This document shows positions 1-12,300 of a stretch of 64,000 nt of DNA, one piece after another. Each line of letters begins with the position of its first letter. Positions within the stretch are counted from its first letter, which is position 1. The notes under the pieces were generated by a model. That model did not search any database and was not told where the DNA came from. It worked only from the letters and a program-made list of their open reading frames with translations. Source of the stretch: Strigamia acuminata (Eukaryota; Arthropoda; Chilopoda; Geophilomorpha; Linotaeniidae); contig OX442321.1 of assembly GCA_949358305.1 (NCBI GenBank), positions 3,003,605 to 3,067,604 of the forward strand. Reading direction: 5' to 3'. A program made the translations under genes and the position numbers.

Positions 1-1765
1 TATTCATCCTCTCCATCCTTTCACCTCCATTCATCCTCGTCACCTTTCCACCTCCATTCATCGTCTCCACCTTTCCACCTCCATTCATCGTCTTCACCTC
101 CATTCGTCCTCTCCACCCTTTCACCTCCATTCATCCTCGTCACCTTTCCACCTCCATTCATCGTCTTCACCTCCATTCATCCTCTCCACCCTTCCACCTC
201 CATTCATCCTCGTCACCTTTCCACCTCCATTCATCGTCTCCACCTCCATTCGTCCTCTCCACCCTTTCACCTCCATTCATCCTCGTCACCTTTCCACCTC
301 CATTCATCCTCTCCACCCTTCCACCTCCATTCATCCTCGTCACCTTTCCACCTCCATTCATCGTCTCCACCTCCATTCGTCCTCTCCACCCTTTCACCTC
401 CATTCATCCTCGTCACCTTTCCACCTCCATTCAGCGTCTCCACCTCCATTCATCCTCTCCACCCTTCCACCTCCATTCATCCTTGTCACCTTTCCACCTC
501 CACTCATCGTCTCCACCTTTCCACCTCCATTCATCGTCTCCACCTCCATTCATCCTCTCCACCCTTCCACCTCCATTCATCCTCGTCATCTTTCCACCTC
601 CATTCATCGTCTCCACCTCCATTCATCCTCTCCACTCTTTCACCTCCATTCATCCTCGTCACCTTTCCACCTCCACTCATCGTCTCCACCTCCATTCATC
701 CTCTCCACCCTTTCACCTCCATTCATCCTCGTCACCTTTCCACCTCCATTCATCGTCTCCACCTCCATTCATCCTCTCCACCCTTCCACCTCCATTCATC
801 CTCGTCACCTTTCCACCTCCACTCATCGTCTCCACCTCCATTCGTCCTCTCCACCCTTTCACCTCCATTCATCCTCGTCACCTTTCCACCTCCATTCATC
901 GTCTTCACCTCCATTCATCCTCTCCACCCTTCCACCTCCATTCATCCTCGTCACCTTTCCACCTCCATTCATCGTCTCCACCTCCATTCGTCCTCTCCAC
1001 TCTTTCACCTCCATTCATCCTCGTCACCTTTTCACCTCCATTCATCGTCTCCACCTCCATTCATCCTCTCCTCCCTTCCACCTCCATTCATCCTCGTCAC
1101 CTTTCCACCTCCATTCATCGTCTTCACCTCTATTCATCCTCTCCATCCTTTCACCTCCATTCATCCTCGTCACCTTTCCACCTCCATTCATCGTCTCCAC
1201 CTTTCCACCTCCATTCATCGTCTCCACCTCCATTCATCCTCTCCTCCCTTCCACCTCCATTCATCCTCGTCACCTTTCCACCTCCATTCATCGTCTTCAC
1301 CTCCATTCATCCTCTCCACCCTTCCACCTCCATTCATCCTCGTCACCTTTCCACCTCCATTCATCGTCTCCACCTCCATTCGTCCTCTCCACTCTTTCAC
1401 CTCCATTCATCCTCGTCACCTTTTCACCTCCATTCATCGTCTCCACCTCCATTCATCCTCTCCTCCCTTCCACCTCCATTCATCCTCGTCACCTTTCCAC
1501 CTCCATTCATCGTCTTCACCTCTATTCATCCTCTCCATCCTTTCACCTCCATTCATCCTCGTCACCTTTCCACCTCCATTCATCGTCTCCACCTTTCCAC
1601 CTCCATTCATCGTCTTCACCTCTATTCATCCTCTCCACCCTTTCACATCCATTCATCCTCGTCACCTTTCCACCTCCATTCATCGTCTCCACCTCCATTC
1701 ATCCTCTCCACCCTTCCACCTCCATTCATCCTCGTCACCTTTCCACCTCCATTCATCGTCTCCAC
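1..1765. repeat. C/T-rich minisatellite with 27/27/19 bp sub-units
   Basis: The stretch is built almost entirely from variants of CACCTCCATTCATCC followed by TCTCCACCCTTC, TCGTCACCTTTC or GTCTC. Two 27 bp sub-units and one 19 bp sub-unit alternate irregularly, giving higher-order periods such as 73 bp and 127 bp. It begins before base 1 and stops sharply near 1765. Because the unit lacks stop codons in several frames it produces long artificial open frames on both strands, including one of about 455 codons. I see no gene in it. Confidence 0.95.
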
Positions 1766-2316
1766 GTTTCACCGACCACGTCTGGCCGTGTGTGTGACTG
1801 GTCGGTTGCTGGTTGGTCGTGCCTTTGCGGCACTGCCAACACGCGGGTGATGGGAGTCTCCAACCGCTAAAGGCCATCAACCAACAACCTGGAGTCTCTT
1901 ATCATTATTACGTGAATATGCATCTCAAACCATGGTAACCAGTCCCCTGGCTGCCATGGCAAAGACCATACCAGTCACAAACTTGATACCGGTTTGACTT
2001 GAGGTTGGGAAGATGTGCATTGGGTCTGCATGACACTTGGTTGACATGACATTAAGTCGACAGGCATTTTACAGTGGATTGATTGCACTGTTTCACCACT
2101 AGAATGAAACAAAAATATTGTTTAAAATTTTAAAACCATCATTTTCACATAGGGCTGTTTCAGATTCGATTTTGGTAATCGTCAACCCGATGCCGCGACG
2201 GCATCGCATGGCCGCGTGTCAGATATTGTTTCGCATTGCCCATGACTATTTTCTTGTGATATTTGTAGGTTGTAAAATTACACATTTGTTGTGCAGTCAA
2301 TTTTCCAATTTTGCAT
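1766..2316. other. Non-coding junction with a block shared with an LTR-like repeat
   Basis: Bases about 1850-1985 (TAAAGGCCA, GGAGTCT, then GACCATACCAGTCACA) match, with divergence, the block at about 29405-29520. This is therefore an old dispersed repeat, probably the 3' side of an LTR-type element. Around 2163 a good acceptor (ctgtttcag) is followed by a short open frame that might be an exon, but I cannot place it in a gene. Otherwise nothing is recognisable. Confidence 0.45.
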
Positions 2317-3874
2317 TAGGGGGTTTCATTATATGAATGATTTTGCAATTTTGTGATTTTGCATTAATCACAAAATCATTATTTTTTGATGCCTCCAAAA
2401 ATGAGTTTACATTGAATTAACCCAGTCAATTTTGCAATTGTGTGATCTGGACGATTTTGTGATTTTTGAGTATTGTCATGTGATATCTGTTCTACCAATC
2501 ACATTCACATTCACTAAAGCACAAAAGAGTAAAAACACAAAATCCCAAAAACATCTAAAAGGTAGTTTTTGTGATTTTGATAAGAAGTGATTTTGAGGCT
2601 TGTGAAACTCAAAACAAAATGGAGGCATCCAAGCTCTATCTAAGTGGCTAACTTGTATCCTTGTATATCATCAAAATGCTGATGCATCCATGACTGTATA
2701 ACAGCTAGGAAACTCAATACTTCGATTCGGGTAAAAAAAAGTACCGATTCAGGGCGATTCAGGGCGATTTTAGCGGGTGCCCGAATGGAAATTCAGGCGG
2801 AAATGTTCGTCGCGTATCGTTTTTTATTGTTTTCTATGTCAAGATGAGCTCGGAAAATTATGGAACCAAGCTCATTTTGAAGAGGAGACAATTCTGCACA
2901 AGCCTGTATTTTTTACTTTTTGATTCGGGCGAGGAAAAGTGCCGATTCGGGCCATCTTAGCGGGGGACCGAATGGGAAAATTTGGAAATTTGGTGCAGAA
3001 TTTGGATTCGAGATTCGACCATGACAAAACCAAAAATTCGTAAAATTAACCGAATGAAATGTTTAAAACAGGTTTCCAGAGAAGAAAATTCCGCTGAAAA
3101 CGATGGTACAGATAACTTTTTGATCGGATTAACCGTTGATTTTAAATTTTGGAAAAAACGATCTTTTTTGGGTTGATTTATAAGAAAAAGTTGGAAAAAG
3201 TGGTTGAATAATAAAGGAGGACAAAATAGCAGGTTGCAGTGGTTTGGGCCAAAATTGAATTGGCTGGATTGGCGTTGGGTTTGGGTTAACTTTTGGGTTT
3301 GATTGTGTTTGGGTATTGGCCAGATTGGCATTGGTTTTAGTTTGGTGTGGTTTGGGTTTGGGTTGCATTATTATGGGTTTGGTTTAGTTTTGCAAAAATT
3401 TATTTTATGATTTGGTTGTATACATTTGTCTGATCTATGGCTTTGGCTTTGTGGGTGAACAGCTAGTATTTATTAAAATGCACCTTATTAAAAAATATTT
3501 TGTTCCATCACACAAATAAGAACTAGTTTTTTTGCATCACATTTTAAAATTGGTTGGATATAACTATAACCTAATATGGTGGATAGGAAGTCACGTGACT
3601 ATTTAAATAATTGCAAAATTGCAAAATTATGAGATTGTTTTTGAAACTAATTATTAATCACAATTTGTGATGGCCACTTGGATTGAGTTTGGCTGCTGCC
3701 ATCTTTTCCAAAATAGCAAAACTACCTTTGATTTTGTGATTGTGTATTTTTTCTGTTTTGTGTTTTTGCAATTATGCACATGATTGGTGGAACTGATATC
3801 ATGTGACAAATCCAAAAGTGCAAAATTGCTAAAGTTGCAAAATTACAAAATTGCTTCATTAATGAAACCCCCTA
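2317..3874. mobile_element. Non-autonomous DNA transposon with long terminal inverted repeats
   Basis: The left end reads TA-GGGGGTTTCATTA and the right end TAATGAAACCCCC-TA, so TA is the likely target duplication, as for Tc1/mariner-type insertions. The inverted repeat extends inward for roughly 300 bp with divergence: the block TGTCATGTGATATC on the left has its reverse complement near 3780-3810 on the right. The middle contains two direct repeats about 200 bp apart (near 2723 and 2922, core CCGATTC-GGGC ... ATTTTAGCGGG) and a G/T-rich stretch (3235-3440). No transposase is visible. Confidence 0.7.
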
Positions 3875-3882
3875 TTGTTCAG

Positions 3883-3960
3883 TCCAATAAGGATGAAGCC
3901 ATGGATGAGGCACTGTTGTGGAGAAGAAGCTATGCAATTGGTGGGCAACCAATGCCTTAA
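3883..3960 (+). CDS. Orphan terminal exon of an unidentified gene (partial)
   Basis: Directly after the transposon a plausible acceptor (tattgttcag) opens a 26-codon frame that starts SNKDEAMDEALLWRR and ends GGQPMP followed by TAA. AATAAA signals lie about 30-70 bp downstream, as expected for a last exon. The composition is protein-like. The intron would contain the whole 2317-3874 element, so upstream exons would lie in 1766-2316 or outside the window. I could not find a convincing partner exon and do not recognise the C-terminus. It could also be a chance frame. Confidence 0.33.
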   Translation, partial: SNKDEAMDEALLWRRSYAIGGQPMP

Positions 3961-4202
3961 ACAACTATAAAAAACATAGAAAACTAGTGCTAATTGTGTT
4001 AAATAAATTTCAATTTCTAATAAATAAATAAACAAACTAGCAACTTTTCATGTTTGGAAATTCCCTTTCGTAATCGCTTTTACAAAAAAAAACAAACAGA
4101 TAAACTATAAACTTTAGCAAATTTTTGATAAAAGCAATACAACATTTCAATTCTGGTCTTGATAATCACAAATCATTTCTGAGCTTTGCTGATCACTCAC
4201 AA

Positions 4203-4606
4203 ATGGATGCGGAAAACTCACGTTCACGTAAGATTTCTTGACTTGATTAATCACCAAGTTTACATGAACACACCTAAAAAAAAATTCATTTTTAAGGTGG
4301 AGGTGACAACAATGCCGAAAGAGATAACACTGTCAGTAAGTTTTGCGAGTACATAGTGCCAGATCACCAATTTTCAATTATAAATAAAATTGAAACAATT
4401 TACAGGATATACACGAAGTGGACAGGCGGAGGCACCTGTTATTTCAGGTACATAAAAATAGGGTCAGAAAGAGATATATGGGTTAATTCCTCATAAAAAA
4501 TTCGCCTCCATTTTGCACAGGTTCTCACAACAAGACTGCGGTTGTAAACGGAAATTTAAATACTGACAGATTTAATCAAAGCGACTGTTGTTGCTCACTA
4601 CTTTAA
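4203..4606 (+). CDS. Small CaaX-box protein, four micro-exons (63 aa)
   Basis: Exons 4203-4227, 4297-4335, 4406-4447 and 4521-4606 (25, 39, 42 and 86 nt) join into one 63-residue frame. All three introns are about 70 nt, GT-AG and phase 1, with strong donors (gtaaga, gtaagt, gtacat). The start has A at -3. The protein is hydrophilic and Asn/Ser/Arg-rich, has no membrane segment, and ends QSDCCCSLL. The last four residues form a CaaX box with terminal Leu, the pattern normally geranylgeranylated, and two more cysteines could be palmitoylated. A membrane-tethered adaptor or regulatory peptide is therefore plausible. I do not recognise a family; it lacks the conserved core of G-protein gamma subunits. 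A polyadenylation signal follows 63 bp after the stop. Confidence 0.72.
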
Positions 4607-4668
4607 ACGTGCAAATCGCAGAAAACAAAATTTTATCTTTATTTGTTCTTTATAAATAATGAACAATG

Positions 4669-4674
4669 AATAAA
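4669..4674 (+). terminator. AATAAA polyadenylation signal of the small CaaX gene
   Basis: AATAAA lies 63 bp after the stop codon and is followed by a T/G-rich stretch, the usual layout of a metazoan cleavage site. Confidence 0.6.
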
Positions 4675-4679
4675 ATGTT

Positions 4680-5825
4680 TGTATTACTTTTCGTGCTCGA
4701 TGCTTTGAATTTTATCGTCGAATACCAAATATACAAAATGATTACTTGCAGTTATCAGCATTTCTTGTACCCCAAAATGGCCGCCGTCATCGCACTGTTC
4801 TACTCCGAATATCGCCTCCAGATGGCCTTTATTTATCTAGTTCTGTCGATTTCGTTAATATTAAAAGTTAAAAACACTTTCTTCCTTTTTATCTCGACTA
4901 AAAAGTCGCTTTTTAAATTTTAAACGACAGTTTCTGAGACAATTGGCCTCGAACCACTACCCGACGCCGTCATCTTGTATCATTAGCTGCCATTTTGTTT
5001 CTCGTCGGCCATTTTGACTGTTTATTTTTCTCACTCCGAAACGCAAATAAACAAACCTCAAGATCCACTCAAATTCTACGTCAATCTCCAATAAAATTTT
5101 TAAAAAAACGAAATAAATTTATATTTTATTTTAATCATTGGAGATAACTTTCCTTTTTATTTCCAGCAAACCAAATAAAATACAAAATATAACCGAAAAA
5201 AACATTAGCTACGTATTTAAGTTATACAAAGCAATCAATTCCAGTTTTGACTAAACTACCATCTACGAATTGCACCTAGTGCAGTTATACATTATACAAA
5301 GAAAATCAACGTGGGAAGAAAGGGATCGCCACTTCATAATTTTCTAGCCAATCTCCAAACACTAAGCGAATGTCTTCAACGGACAAACTAATTCATCTAA
5401 ATAAAAAAATTCATGTTTTCTCGTCTATGGTCTTCCTTCCACGATCAAATATGTCAAATCCGGTTTAAACAAGTGTCTTTTAATGTAAGTACTAAATAAA
5501 CTCGTAAAAATAATTTTTTTCGCAACCAAAACAAAAAAAAATTAAAAAAAAAAAATAAAAAAAATTAAAGAAAACGAAAAATATAGAAAAAAAACCAAAA
5601 AAAATCGAAAAATATTGTTTGCATCTGAGGAAAACTTGCGTTTTGTCTGTTTCTTTCATATATTTTCCATTTTTTTGTCCAATCGATTAACAATTATGAC
5701 CAACTACTTATTTAAATTCTTAATTTCTTTTTATTTGGAGATGTGAAGTAGGGCATTTTTAGTATGCTCATAATTTGCTAAACTGCTGCTTTGTATTCGT
5801 TTAAATCAAGTCACGTTGCTCGGTT
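4680..5825. other. Convergent intergenic region, VDAC 3' flank
   Basis: This region separates the plus-strand CaaX gene from the minus-strand VDAC stop. On the minus strand an AATAAA (about 5730-5735) lies roughly 90 bp past the VDAC stop and is the best polyadenylation signal. An A-rich run occupies about 5515-5605. The 85-codon plus frame from 4666 begins inside the polyadenylation signal and is hydrophobic low-complexity; I regard it as spurious. No other gene is seen. Confidence 0.5.
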
Positions 5826-7853
5826 TTACGCTTCCATGTCAAGAGCGAATCCCAATTTATGACCCCCTTGATTGAAATTCTTGCCATCAATTACGGCCGA
5901 CAACGTAGCCGTGATTCCTACACAACAGAAAACAAAACATTTAAATTCCATCACCAAAAATCACTTAATGCGTTCAAAGTTTCAATTTACACAAAAACAA
6001 ACACAAAAATTAATTTTCCTTCGTTTAACCGACGAATTGTGGTCGCCGCCCCCTTATTTAAGCCTAATTCACCATTTACTCACATTCTGGGGTCGTAAAA
6101 GCTTTAAACCAAAACTTTGAACGTGTTTAATGTTTTTTTTTTAATTTACCGTCTCGTAATCTATGGGTAAATCCCATTCCAACTTGACTAGCATTGTTAA
6201 CTTTAAGCTGAAAATTTTTTTTTAAAAAAAATTAGAAATTTCGGTTTTTAAAGTTGATTTTTTGAGATTTTTTGAGATTTTTCATTACACTAAAGCTGGT
6301 ATCCTTATCAATTTTGTATTTGGAGCCAAGGCTGAAGCGAGTAGCATTATTTCCAGCGGTCCAGCCAAGCTGTACTCCCGTCTCCAAATGATCGCTCACT
6401 TTTTGATAAATTGAACCTCCAAACTCCTGTCCATCATTGCTGTGAAATTAATTAATGTTGAAATTGATGTTGAATAAATAGAGTAGGATGGAATACTTAC
6501 ACACTAGTATGCAATACAAAATCGCACAGGCAATAACCCACACTAAAATTGCTTTTAGTTAATTTGGATTTTGCTGTGTCAAACCCCATTTGGTACCCAG
6601 CTAACCATCCATAATATCTGAAAGCAAAAAATAAACAAAAATTGATTAAAAATTAGAATTAATCACAAAAATTCATTAAAAAGCAAAATTAATCAACAAA
6701 AATTAATTAAAAAACCAAATTAATCAAGAAAAATTAATAAAAAAAATCAAATTAATCGACAAATATTGATTAAAAACCAAATCAATAAATAAAAATTAAT
6801 TAAAAAACCAAAAAAATCAACAAAAATTAATTAAAAAAACCAAAAAATCAACAAAAATTAATTTAAAAACCAAAAAAATCAACAAAATTAATTTAAAAAC
6901 GAAATTAATCGACAAAAATTAATGAAAAAACAAAATTAATCAATAAAAATTAATTAAGAAACCAAAAAAATCAACAAAAATTCATTAAAAAACCAAATTA
7001 ATCGACAAAAATTAATTAAAAAACAAAATTAATCAATAAAAATTAATTAAGAAACCAAAAAAATCAACAAAAATTCATTAAAAATCAAAAAAATCAACAA
7101 AATCGATTAAAAAACCAAAAAATTAATCAAAAACCGTTTAACAAACCAACAAATTCAACAAAAATTCATCAAGAAACAAAATTAACCAACAAAATCGATT
7201 AAAACCCAAAATTAATCAACCAAAATCAACTAAAAAACCAAAAAAACCACAAAAACTAATTAAAAAAAACCAAAAATCAATCAATCTATACCCAATAACG
7301 GCCGCAGCATTCACATTCGGTCCATTATCGAAATCGATATCTCCATTAACTGCAATAAACGGGCTTTTGAAGTTGGCCCTTACTCGACCCGCCTTTTTCC
7401 TACAAAAAAAAAACCAAAAAAATTAAAACCAAAACAACTCCAAACCAAAACTCCTCTACCCCGATTGTGGAGCAAATGTCGTGTCGAGCATAATCTTCAG
7501 CCCAGGTGCACAATTAATAAACCCATCTTCGAAGGCGATCTCCGTTTGAAGTGTGTTATCGGTATTCCATTTCTCCGTCAAACTAACACACCAATCCTTC
7601 AGTCTATATTTCGTCTCTAAAGAGCCGCATACTTTGGCCGTATCTAAGTGATGGTTTCCGGTCACGGTAAACTCGACGCCATTTCTCGTTTTCGTCTTCG
7701 TTTCCAACTTCACCAGGCCGAAATCTTAACAAAAACAACAAAAAAACATCAGTTTCACATCACTTTCGCCTCGATTAACTCACGGTATCCTTTATTGAAT
7801 AAATCCCGGGCTTGTTTTCCCAAATCAGCATAGAGAGGTGGACACGGGCCCAT
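5826..7853 (-). CDS. VDAC: Voltage-dependent anion channel (mitochondrial porin)
   Basis: Seven coding exons on the minus strand, 7784-7853, 7460-7724, 7292-7399, 6501-6617, 6289-6439, 6150-6207 and 5826-5917, join in frame to 286 residues, the normal VDAC length. The start follows an acceptor a few bases upstream and gives [19 protein letters not shown], the N-terminal helix of the family. Later hallmarks include the stretch around [11 protein letters not shown], the VDAC motif region [28 protein letters not shown], and the C-terminal [12 protein letters not shown] ... [10 protein letters not shown]. The product is a 19-strand beta-barrel of the outer mitochondrial membrane that passes ADP/ATP, metabolites and ions. 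The gene is divergent from SAMD8. Introns are short except one of 674 bp filled with an AT-rich repeat. Confidence 0.96.
6618..7291. repeat. AT-rich degenerate minisatellite filling VDAC intron 3
   Basis: About 650 bp of variants of AAAAATTAATTAAAAAACC and AAATTAATCAAC with a period near 30 bp and frequent slippage. It occupies nearly the whole intron between the third and fourth coding exons of VDAC. Confidence 0.85.
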
Positions 7854-9276
7854 TTCCAAACTAAAAAAAAATATATATATAAAAAACATAAAAAAAAATA
7901 ATTAAACGTGTAATTAAAAAATTTATCCAGCCTTATATAATTAGTTCTAGAACTCGTTGTGCGAGATATTCCGTGTTGGCTCGCATCCAAACACAGTTTT
8001 AAGCCTAAAAACGAGTTTTTCTTCATTTTTCCTAATATTTCTTAATCGGAAATTAAATTTAACGCCTTATGAACAAACTAACGTGTGTTTTCAGTGTTTG
8101 AAACTCGGTGGAAAGGAGCGTAAAGCGTAAATTAGAAAAAAGGTTCAAACTCGCTTATTCCGGAACATCAACAAATTCAGCCGCCGCCATTTTTCTTTCA
8201 AGTCCCGACTGGGCCTCGTGGGGTTAGGCCTTTTCCACTCAACAAATTAGTGTTCTAAGGTCGTTTGCGGAGCGAATCGAGCCGTTTTTTATCCGATCCA
8301 CACTTTGATTGCCCCCATTAGTTGTAGTGTTTGCCTCTCTCACCTGTTTTACAAGCGCAAAATTTAATCTCTCCTCGAAGGACAGAAATTAGCGTCGTCG
8401 CTGCAGACGTCACTCTGCTGAATTTACCAACTTCACGCTGGCAAAGATAGTTTTGATTTTTTTAGTCCTTAGCTGGATATAACTTAAAAATTTGGAAATT
8501 TATTTTAAATTATGGAAATAAATGTCGTTACCCCGGAACTGTGAGCGAATTTTTTTTCAATGAATCAGAACCTCGGAAGATCTCGTGTCGTCTGCCACGT
8601 GCTATGGTGTGTTAATGGACGAATCAAATCCAGGCAACGCCGAATAAATATTTATTTCGCCGAAAATATCACGATTTTAGACGAAATCGACCGATTTATT
8701 AATAAAACGCGTATTTTTTATTCCATAAAAAATTTTAAACGTTTTTTAAAAATAAATTCGTAAATAAAATATCTAGTTTACTGGTACAATCGGCTTGCCA
8801 TAGCAGCGCCATTTGTTGTTTATACCTCGTATCGATAACCCGACTCCAGAATCGACTTCTACGCATCGATACGCCAAACTTCGCAACTATTAATCGATTT
8901 CGCCCCAAAATCGACCTTGTTTCTCACGAATCGATAACACCTTATTCTTGGTCGCCATGCACAGCAAATTCTCATTGCACATAGACTATCTTAGTCATAG
9001 CTGAAAACATTGAAAAAAACCACATGACACCTGTTTTATAGCCTTTAATTTCATCTTTGGAACAACTTTCGGAGGTAAAACCACTCAAACCCGTACAAAA
9101 CTTCCCGATCGCTCGCGAAAACCCAAAAAACGTCAATCTTATCGCTAATTAACATAATTTATTTTGATTACAGAAATCCTTGATAAAACCCAAAAAGAAA
9201 AAAAATTCGAACAAGCAAAAAGAGAGCAACTCGATACTGGTTGCAAATGACCTTGTGGAATCACTTTTAAACTCAA
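7854..9276. promoter_or_regulatory. Divergent VDAC / SAMD8 promoter and 5' UTR region
   Basis: This interval holds the 5' leaders and promoters of two divergent genes. A minus-strand acceptor just upstream of the VDAC start implies a 5' UTR intron, with the first exon probably in 7920-8250. A GCCGCCAT block near 8180 is typical of a transcription start zone. On the plus side a candidate SAMD8 leader exon (about 9174-9282) ends at a donor after ATGGAG. It is preceded by a possible exon at about 9041-9075 with acceptor tttatag and donor ggaggtaaaa. ATCGAT-rich stretches occur at 8828-8940. No second gene is convincing. Confidence 0.5.
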
Positions 9277-9361
9277 ATGGAGGTTGAATTACGTTTGAAT
9301 TATTGAGTTTCACATCCCGGAGCACATATTTATTTATTTATTAATTTATTTTCGTTCCCAG

Positions 9362-12300
9362 ATGAATGTTGTACAGTGGCAGATCGACGACGTCGCCCAT
9401 TGGTTGAGCGAGAATGGATTTTCCGAATACACGGATCTTTTCTGCCAGGTGCACAAAATTGACGGCAAAGCACTTATAACGTTGACCGAAGCTGATTTAC
9501 GTCAGTCACCGCTTAATATTACAGTAGGTATTGATAATGGTGCGGTAAACGGTCGTTCCGTTTGGTTTAGATTGATTTAATTCGGATTGCGAGCGAGAAA
9601 TGCGGAATAAAAAATCATCGCGCGAAATTTGATGTGCTTAATAAGAGTCGCACTTGAATTGTAGTCGAAATAATTCGAAAAAATACGGTAGTAGGGAACC
9701 GTTAAGTTATTTAAACTAGTGAATAATCAGTTTTTAATGTGCGAAAATGTCAAAACGAGCAAATTGCATAATTTGGAAACGAAAAATTCATTTTTCTTGC
9801 TTTTTGTTGTCATTTTTTGGTTAGTTTTGTGTTGTTTTGAGATTTTATGTTGTTTTTGTCTTGTTTTAGTGTTATTTTGTGGTTTCATGTTCCAAATTTT
9901 GCGGTTTTATGTTGTTTTTGTGTTATTTTCGTGTTATTTTTGGTTATTTCTCTGTTTTTCTGTTGCTTTTGTGTTATTTTCCCGTTTTTCTATTGTTTTT
10001 TGTGTTGTTTTTGGTTATTTTTGTGTTGCCTTGCGGTTTTTTGTTGTTTTTGTCTCGTTTTTGTGTTATTTTTTATTTATTTTGCGGTTTTATGTTGTTT
10101 TTGTCTTTTTTTTGTGTTATTTTCGTGTTATTGTTGGTTATTTTTCCGTTTTTCTGTTGATTTTTGTGTTGTTTTGCAGTTTTTTGTTGTTTTTGTCTCG
10201 TTTTTGTGTTATTTTTTATTTATTTTGCGGTTTTATGTTGTTTGGGTGTTATTTTCGTGTTATTGTTGGTTATTTTTCTGTTTTTCTGTTGCTTTTGTGT
10301 TGTTTTTGGTTATTTTTTATTTATTTTGCGGTTTTATGTTGTTTTTGTGTTGTTTTTGTGTTATTTTCGTGATATTTTTGTGGTATTTTTCAGTTTTTCT
10401 GTTGATTTTTGTGTTGTTTTTGGTTATTTTGTCTTATTTTTCCGTTTTTCTGTTGATTTTTTGTTCTTTTTCTGTTTTTCTGTCGGTTTTACGCCATTTT
10501 CATGTAGTTTTTGTGTCATTTCAGACTCTGGGTGACATAAAACGGTTGATGATAAGCATCAGACAGCTGCAGGTGTCGCACAAATCGGAGCTTGAAATGC
10601 TTGGCTTGAATTTCGACAACTTCAACTCGCCTCACCAGCAGCACATGCAGCAAACGTTGACGGTTCCGTGCAGGGATTGGCCGCGGCGCAACAAGCACGT
10701 GCGGCGGGAGAGCGAGGGGTCGCAGACGTCGGATGTGAACGCCTCGGACCAGGAGGACGAGGGCCACAACACGAACCGTCGATTGGAACCCGAAGTTTGG
10801 AAGACCATTATAAGCATAGTGTATTTCTTCGCCGTCACGTGGATCACGGCCATCGTGATGGTGATCGTGCACAACCGCGTTCCAGACATGGACAAATATC
10901 CGCCGCTTCCCGACATTTTTCTCGACAGCGTGCCGCGCATTCCGTGGGCGTTCAACATGTGCGAAATTGCTGGCTGCACGTTAGGCACTATTTGGTTCGG
11001 TATTTTGGCATTCCATAAACACAGGTGCGAAGCTCGGGGTCACTTGGATTTATTATTTGCGATTGATTCCGACGCTTTTTTAAGGTTAAACTGCACGAAA
11101 AGTGAGGCGAAGGATGAAAATTTGGATAAAAATTGATTGGAATCATGAAATTTTGGATAAAGATTGATTGAAATCATGAAATTTTGGATAAAAATTGATT
11201 GAAATCATGAAATTTTGAGTAAAAATTGATGAAAATCATGAAATTTTGCACGAAAATTGATTGAAATCATGAAATTTTTCACGAAAATTGATTGAAATCA
11301 TGAAATTTTGTATAAAAATTGATTGAAATCATGAAATTTTAATTAAAAATTGATTGAAATCATGAAATTTTGTATAAAAATTGATTGAAATTATGAAATT
11401 TTGTGTGAAAATTGATTGAAATCATGAAATTTTAATTAAAAATTGATTGAAATCATTAAATTTTTCATGAAAATTGATTGAAATCATGAAATTTTTCATG
11501 AAAATTGATTGAAATCATGAAATTTTGTATAAAAATTGATTGAAATCATGAAATTTTGTATAAAAATTGATTGAAATTATGAAATTTTGTGTGAAAATTG
11601 ATTGAAATCATGAAATTTTAATTAAAAATTGATTGAAATCATGAAATTTTGTATAAAAATTGATTGAAATCATGAAATTTTGTATAAAAATTGATTGAAA
11701 TTATGAAATTTTGTGTGAAAATTGATTGAAATCATGAAATTTTAATTAAAAATTGATTGAAATCATGAAATTGTCCATAAAAATTGATTAAAATCATGAA
11801 ATTTTGTTTAAAAATTAATTGAAATCATGAAATTTTGTATAAAAATTGATTGAAATCATGAAATTGTCCACAAAAATTGATTGAAATCATGAAATTGTCC
11901 ACAAAAATTCATTGAAATCATGAAATTTTGTATAAAAATTGATTGAAATCATAAAATCGCCCACAAAAATTGATCAAAATCATGAAACTTTACTCGAAAA
12001 TTCATTTAAACGATGAAAACCGACATAAAACTTGATGTAAACAACGAAATCCTCCCCAAACCCACCCAAACCAAACACCGAAAAACACAAACATCCATAT
12101 TTCATTCCAACCATTTAACCCTTAAAAGAAACTCGAATTGCTTAAACCTATCTCTCTTAAAGCCCGGAATTCGCAAATCTAAATTTAACTCGTGACAACG
12201 ACATTGTCCAATTGGTGCCTCGTAAACACTACTCCAAACACCTATTTATACAATGCCAACCTTTTTTTCTCACAGATTTATTTTGCTTCGACGAATGTTC

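Noticed and set aside
483-1850. Plus-strand open frame of about 455 codons rich in His, Pro and Ser
   Set aside because: It is only the minisatellite read through; other frames on both strands are equally open, and there is no homologue-like or signal sequence.
4666-4923. 85-codon hydrophobic plus frame
   Set aside because: Its start overlaps the polyadenylation signal of the CaaX gene and its composition follows the AT-rich background.
9719-11136. Long plus-strand Phe/Leu/Val frames suggesting multi-pass membrane proteins
   Set aside because: They come from the T-rich repeat in SAMD8 intron 1; one merges into the true exon 2 frame by chance. A clean acceptor at 10524 gives the SAMD8 protein.
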